Below are positions 31,868 to 34,980 of a stretch of DNA of 34,980 nucleotides, piece after piece. Each line of letters starts with the position of its first letter. Within the stretch, counting starts at the first letter, position 1. The translations under genes were made by a program, and so were the position numbers. The stretch comes from a virus, in the IMG/VR virus record IMGVR_UViG_3300034524_000192, positions 1 through 34,980 of that record; one strand, given 5' to 3'. A model generated the notes under the pieces. It ran no database searches, was not told where the DNA came from, and saw nothing but the letters and a program-made list of their open reading frames with translations.

Positions 31868-31916
31868 ATAGTATCTGATTAGGACACAATTGTATAATTT
31901 CCTAATCAGATACTAT
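31868..31916. repeat. Perfect 17-bp inverted repeat with repressor operator copies 4 and 5
   Basis: ATAGTATCTGATTAGGA at 31868-31884 is exactly inverted at 31900-31916, with a 15-bp spacer. Each arm contains one copy of the 15-bp operator. The right arm overlaps a TATAAT at 31916-31921 that could be the -10 of the repressor gene, so autoregulation is likely. No clear -35 is seen there. Confidence 0.8.
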
Positions 31917-31940
31917 ATAATTCTGCTTGAGGTGGTGAAT

Positions 31941-32363
31941 ATGAATAGAATTAAGCAATTAAGAGAGGAAAAAGGTTGGACACAAGAGGATTTAGGTCAT
32001 AGATTAAAGGTTCAAAAATCAGCAGTGTCAAAATATGAAACAGGTAGAGTTCCTTTAACAGATGAGACTATAAAGAAACTTGTAGAAATATTTGATGAGA
32101 GTGCCGACTATATACTTGGTCTTAGTAATGTCAGAAAGGATAAGAAATATACGGCAAAACTCACTGAAAAAGATATTGCAAAGATAAAAGAGGAATCTAA
32201 CCGAATTAAAGCCCTTATGCTGACATCCTTAGGGATGGCTTTTGATGGCGAAATCGATGATGAGGAAACCTTGGCGAAGGTTATGGCTGCACTAGAGGAG
32301 GGTATGATGTTGGCAAAAAAAGAAGCAAAGGAAAAATACACTCCAAAAAAACATAGGAAATAG
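31941..32363 (+). CDS. XRE-type prophage repressor (CI-like)
   Basis: The protein has 140 residues. An N-terminal lambda-type helix-turn-helix, MNRIKQLREEKGWTQEDLGH then KSAVSKYETGRVPLTDETIK, is followed by DYILGLSNV. The remaining 70 residues are charged and helical rather than a LexA-type protease domain. Release from repression therefore probably depends on cleavage by the adjacent ImmA-type protease. ATG 31941 is behind GAGGTGGTGAAT. A longer frame from 31890 would include the promoter region. It transcribes away from the cro-like gene. Confidence 0.88.
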   Translation: MNRIKQLREEKGWTQEDLGHRLKVQKSAVSKYETGRVPLTDETIKKLVEIFDESADYILGLSNVRKDKKYTAKLTEKDIAKIKEESNRIKALMLTSLGMAFDGEIDDEETLAKVMAALEEGMMLAKKEAKEKYTPKKHRK

Positions 32364-32377
32364 GAGCTATTTCCACT

Positions 32378-32824
32378 ATGCAGGATATTAAAAGTGTTGT
32401 TGAAAAGATTAAAAGGAAATATAAAACATCTGAGCCTTTTGAGTTGTGCAGTTTAATGGGAATCACGGTATTATACAGCGACCTTGGAAGTATACGCGGA
32501 ATATATCAGTATAAATATAAAAAACGAATGATCCATATAAACTGCAATCTTGACTCATACCTTAAACGCCAAGTGTGTGCCCACGAATTAGGCCATGCCG
32601 TATTACATCGAAAAACCAATACCGTATTCCTTGATGCCTTTACATATTTGCCAGTAGAAAAAGTCGAAATAGAAGCCAATATATTTGCCGCTGAGTTACT
32701 TATAGGTGATATTGATCCTAAACACTATGAAGGATATTGCCTTAGCCAGGTAGCCTCGTGTTTGGAGGTATCTGAAAAAATGATGGAATATAAGGTGAAA
32801 TATTTGCTTGATAAGGAGGGTTAA
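32378..32824 (+). CDS. ImmA/IrrE-type metallopeptidase
   Basis: The protein has 148 residues. The zinc motif HELGH at 69-73 lies in CAHELGHAVLH, and a downstream EIEANIFAAELL supplies the third ligand region. This matches ImmA of ICEBs1 and phage equivalents, which cleave the neighbouring repressor when activated by host signals such as DNA damage. It follows the repressor by 14 bp in the same direction, the standard pairing. Confidence 0.9.
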   Translation: MQDIKSVVEKIKRKYKTSEPFELCSLMGITVLYSDLGSIRGIYQYKYKKRMIHINCNLDSYLKRQVCAHELGHAVLHRKTNTVFLDAFTYLPVEKVEIEANIFAAELLIGDIDPKHYEGYCLSQVASCLEVSEKMMEYKVKYLLDKEG

Positions 32825-32826
32825 AA

Positions 32827-33225
32827 ATGAAAACATCTATTACAAAAAACAAGTGGTTTTGGGTAGTTCTTGTTGTAGTTGCTCTTGCAGCATTGGGTAA
32901 TATTTTAGGTTTGTATGACAAAGGCACACCCGTTAAAGAAATTTTAACTACACAAATAGATGAACCATCGGATAACACCATTGCTTACGAAGTGGTCACC
33001 AGCGAAGATTATGGTGTAGGATTAAAAAATCATTCTTTTAGGGTAATTGTTGATGAAAAAGCTACAGATGAACAACTTCTCTGGGTATATTCTCAGTTAA
33101 ATAATAGTAAATATGAAGAAGTTACAATATGGTTTTATAAGAGCAAATCGTCTATAGAAAATGGAGTATATGATGTGGCAATGGTCGAGAGAAAAGGGAC
33201 AGCCTACCCAACAATAACAAGATAA
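32827..33225 (+). CDS. Membrane-anchored protein with the RVIV/EVTxW domain
   Basis: The protein has 132 residues. A short basic N-terminus and one hydrophobic helix at about 10-29 (WFWVVLVVVALAALGNILGL) anchor it, leaving a soluble domain outside. Residues 71-131 share RVIV, TDEQLL, KYEEVTIW, YKS and YDVAMVER with a soluble protein of the head operon. It starts 2 bp after the ImmA gene behind AAGGAGGGTTAAA, so it is part of the lysogen-expressed operon. It could be a surface-exclusion or lysogenic-conversion factor. No family is recognised. Confidence 0.75.
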   Translation: MKTSITKNKWFWVVLVVVALAALGNILGLYDKGTPVKEILTTQIDEPSDNTIAYEVVTSEDYGVGLKNHSFRVIVDEKATDEQLLWVYSQLNNSKYEEVTIWFYKSKSSIENGVYDVAMVERKGTAYPTITR

Positions 33226-33228
33226 GCC

Positions 33229-33807
33229 ATGCTTCAAGGGTACTTAAAAAAGTATATAGATCCTTTAATCGCTCTTAAAGAGCTTTTAAGTTATCCTTTG
33301 TGTAATTTTGTCCATGAATTTTTTACTTACACAAGAAATTATGAGTCTGGACTAGATTTTGCTGATTACTGCTATAGCATTTTAGAAATTAACAAAGACA
33401 AGCTTACCGATAAAGAATTTGAGCAATTTGACAAACTTTTAATAACATTAAGGCTTTCTATGCTCGACTACCTTAACCGTTGGGGAGAATACATATCATA
33501 CTATGAAAATATTCTCTCAACAAAGAATTACCTGCTTACATATGACAAAAGCAGAAACGATCCTGATTTCAACAAATATGTTGTCTATGAAGATGAAAGG
33601 TATAAGTATGTTCATTTCCTTTATGCAGTAAGCCATAGATATGAAATCATCAAAAGGAAATTTAATAAATGGCTTAATGGAAAAAATGTAGAACATTTGA
33701 AGCGTCACCAGCAGGACAGACTTTCTGATACTGAACTACAAGAAAGGATTGAATCAATATTCGCTCGACTTGATATGTATTTACGTAGAAGTCAGAATGA
33801 TAAATAA
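33229..33807 (+). CDS. Unknown lysogeny-operon protein
   Basis: The protein has 192 residues, rich in aromatic and charged residues (YESGLDFADYCYSILEINKD, then SMLDYLNRWGEYISYYENIL). It is predicted to be all-helical and soluble, with no motif I can name. It starts 3 bp after the membrane-anchored gene and lacks a strong ribosome binding site. It lies between the immunity genes and the integrase, a common cargo position. It could contribute to defence or regulation, but that is inference. Confidence 0.65.
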   Translation: MLQGYLKKYIDPLIALKELLSYPLCNFVHEFFTYTRNYESGLDFADYCYSILEINKDKLTDKEFEQFDKLLITLRLSMLDYLNRWGEYISYYENILSTKNYLLTYDKSRNDPDFNKYVVYEDERYKYVHFLYAVSHRYEIIKRKFNKWLNGKNVEHLKRHQQDRLSDTELQERIESIFARLDMYLRRSQNDK

Positions 33808-33811
33808 CCAA

Positions 33812-33838
33812 AACCCCGCCCTATATAGGGGTGGGGTT
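33812..33838 (+). terminator. GC-rich hairpin before the integrase
   Basis: AACCCCGCCCT pairs with GGGGTGGGGTT around a loop ATATA to give about 11 bp, two of them G-U in the + strand RNA. Only a short TTATT follows, so termination would be weak. It lies 23 nt before the integrase start and may limit transcription reaching the integrase. Confidence 0.5.
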
Positions 33839-33861
33839 ATTCTGCAAAATGGGGTGTTATT

Positions 33862-34980
33862 ATGCCTGTATATAAAGATGAAAAACGTGGCACTTGGTAT
33901 GCAAGTTTTTATTATACAGACTGGACTGGTACACGTAAACTTAAAAAGAAAAGAGGATTTACCAAGCAAAAAGATGCTAAGGATTATGAGCGAGAATTCC
34001 TTAATAAATCCAAACAAAGCTGCGATATGTCATTTGAAAGCCTTGTGCAACTTTATTTAGAGGATGTATCTGCCCGTTTAAAAGGAAGCACTATGGATAC
34101 AAAGAAAAATATTATTGATACTCATATCCTCCCCTTTTTCAAAAAGTTGCCTTTGAATAAGATTGAGGCAACGCATGTTAGAAAATGGCAAAACAAGCTT
34201 ATAACAAATGAAAATGATTATTCACCTACTTATCTCAAAACGATAAATAATCAATTAAGTGCCATTTTTAACTATGCAGTAAAATACTATAAGTTACCCG
34301 AAAATCCGGTTCGTAAAGCTGGCAGTATAGGAAAGAAAAAAGCAGATGAAATGGAGATTTGGACTGTTAATGAATTTGAGCAATTTATTAAAGTAGTTGA
34401 TAAACCAGCCATAAAGCTGGCTTTTGAAATAATGTTTTGGACAGGATTGCGAGTCGGAGAAACAATAGCCCTTACACCTAAAGATATTTGGGATACTAAG
34501 ATTATAGATGTGAATAAAACTGCATCTCGCAAAAATGGTGAGGACCGCATTTATGATCCTAAAACCACAAAGAGTGCCCGTAAAGTACCGATACCGGATT
34601 TCCTTTATAACGAGATTCAGGAGTATCTTAATTCATTGTATGAAATCAAAGATACTGATAAAGTTTTCTATTTTACTAAAACTACTCTCAACAAGAATTT
34701 AGATAGCTTTGCAAAGATAGCTGGCGTAAAAAGGATAAGGGTTCATGACTTGCGCCATTCTCACGCTTCATTACTGATAGAAATGGGCCAGCCAATACTT
34801 CTTATTTCAGAACGCCTAGGACATGAAAGTGTGCAGACTACTATGGAAACATATGCACATCTTTATCCTAATAAAGGAATCCAGTTAGCTGAGGAATTAC
34901 AAAAATTAAGAAATGTAGAATCCCAATGCCAAAATAATGCCACAAGTGAAAACGAAACCCCAAAATCCCTTAAAGAATAG
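33862..34980 (+). CDS. int: Tyrosine-family phage integrase
   Basis: This complete protein has 372 residues. The N-terminal arm-binding part is RGTWYASFYYTDWTGTRKLK, then a SAM-like core-binding domain. The catalytic domain has Arg197 in TGLRVGE, His295 and Arg298 in HDLRHSHAS, His321 in LGHES and Tyr331 in METYAHLYP, the complete tyrosine-recombinase set. It inserts and, with an excisionase, removes the prophage. ATG 33862 is behind ATGGGGTGTTATT. Its stop codon is the last base of the window, so the attachment site probably lies just beyond. Confidence 0.96.
   Translation: MPVYKDEKRGTWYASFYYTDWTGTRKLKKKRGFTKQKDAKDYEREFLNKSKQSCDMSFESLVQLYLEDVSARLKGSTMDTKKNIIDTHILPFFKKLPLNKIEATHVRKWQNKLITNENDYSPTYLKTINNQLSAIFNYAVKYYKLPENPVRKAGSIGKKKADEMEIWTVNEFEQFIKVVDKPAIKLAFEIMFWTGLRVGETIALTPKDIWDTKIIDVNKTASRKNGEDRIYDPKTTKSARKVPIPDFLYNEIQEYLNSLYEIKDTDKVFYFTKTTLNKNLDSFAKIAGVKRIRVHDLRHSHASLLIEMGQPILLISERLGHESVQTTMETYAHLYPNKGIQLAEELQKLRNVESQCQNNATSENETPKSLKE

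Noticed and set aside
1-34980. tRNA genes, CRISPR arrays and insertion sequences
   Set aside because: I saw no cloverleaf-like segment, no regularly spaced repeat array, and no transposase or terminal inverted repeats.

Overview
The window is most of a temperate siphovirus-like prophage in a low-GC Firmicute, most likely a member of the Clostridia. The evidence is AT-rich coding, very strong AGGAGG-type ribosome binding sites, frequent TTG starts, PBSX/XkdF-type head genes and an XRE/ImmA/tyrosine-integrase lysogeny block. The right end falls on the stop codon of the integrase, so one attachment site should lie just outside. The left end cuts the major capsid gene, so the tail and lysis genes lie beyond it.

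Layout, right to left. (1) 31.6-35.0 kb is lysogeny: a + strand repressor, an ImmA-type protease, two unknown genes and the integrase. A divergent - strand Cro-like gene has a near-perfect promoter, and the region carries five copies of a 15-bp operator. (2) 27.9-31.5 kb is early - strand: XRE and excisionase-like regulators, many small zinc or membrane proteins, and a putative single-strand annealing protein. (3) 22.2-27.9 kb is recombination and replication: a single-polypeptide SbcD-SbcC fusion, a DUF4373-type initiator and a DnaC-type helicase loader. (4) 12.1-22.3 kb holds accessory replication genes: a methylase-like protein, PcfK- and PcfJ-like proteins, a Gp37/Gp68 radical-SAM-like protein, an HNH endonuclease, RecU, a phage metallopeptidase, a phage sliding clamp, and ASCH and YopX proteins. 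(5) 11.4-12.0 kb is a late-type regulator, followed by a candidate promoter and leader terminator. (6) 6.7-11.3 kb is an unusual tightly overlapping cassette: a small CxxC peptide, a sodium:solute symporter, two PP-loop (PAPS-reductase-fold) enzymes and two ParB/sulfiredoxin-fold proteins. (7) 0-6.6 kb is packaging and head: small and large terminase, portal, Mu F-like head protein, a small unknown, XkdF-like protease and the start of the capsid gene.

The replication genes form a coherent set. A phage DnaN clamp is encoded alongside two proteins that end in a canonical clamp-binding peptide, QLSLF. The SbcDC fusion and the putative annealing protein would form a resection-annealing pair. The cassette between the late regulator and the terminase is the best candidate for an undescribed system. 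It pairs IbrA/IbrB-like ATP-pyrophosphatase and ParB modules, in duplicate, with a membrane transporter, all translationally coupled and transcribed toward the terminase genes. Its chemistry cannot be read from sequence alone.

Functions are from motif recognition by eye; no database search was run. Start codons were chosen by ribosome binding site spacing, and many differ from the longest possible reading frame.
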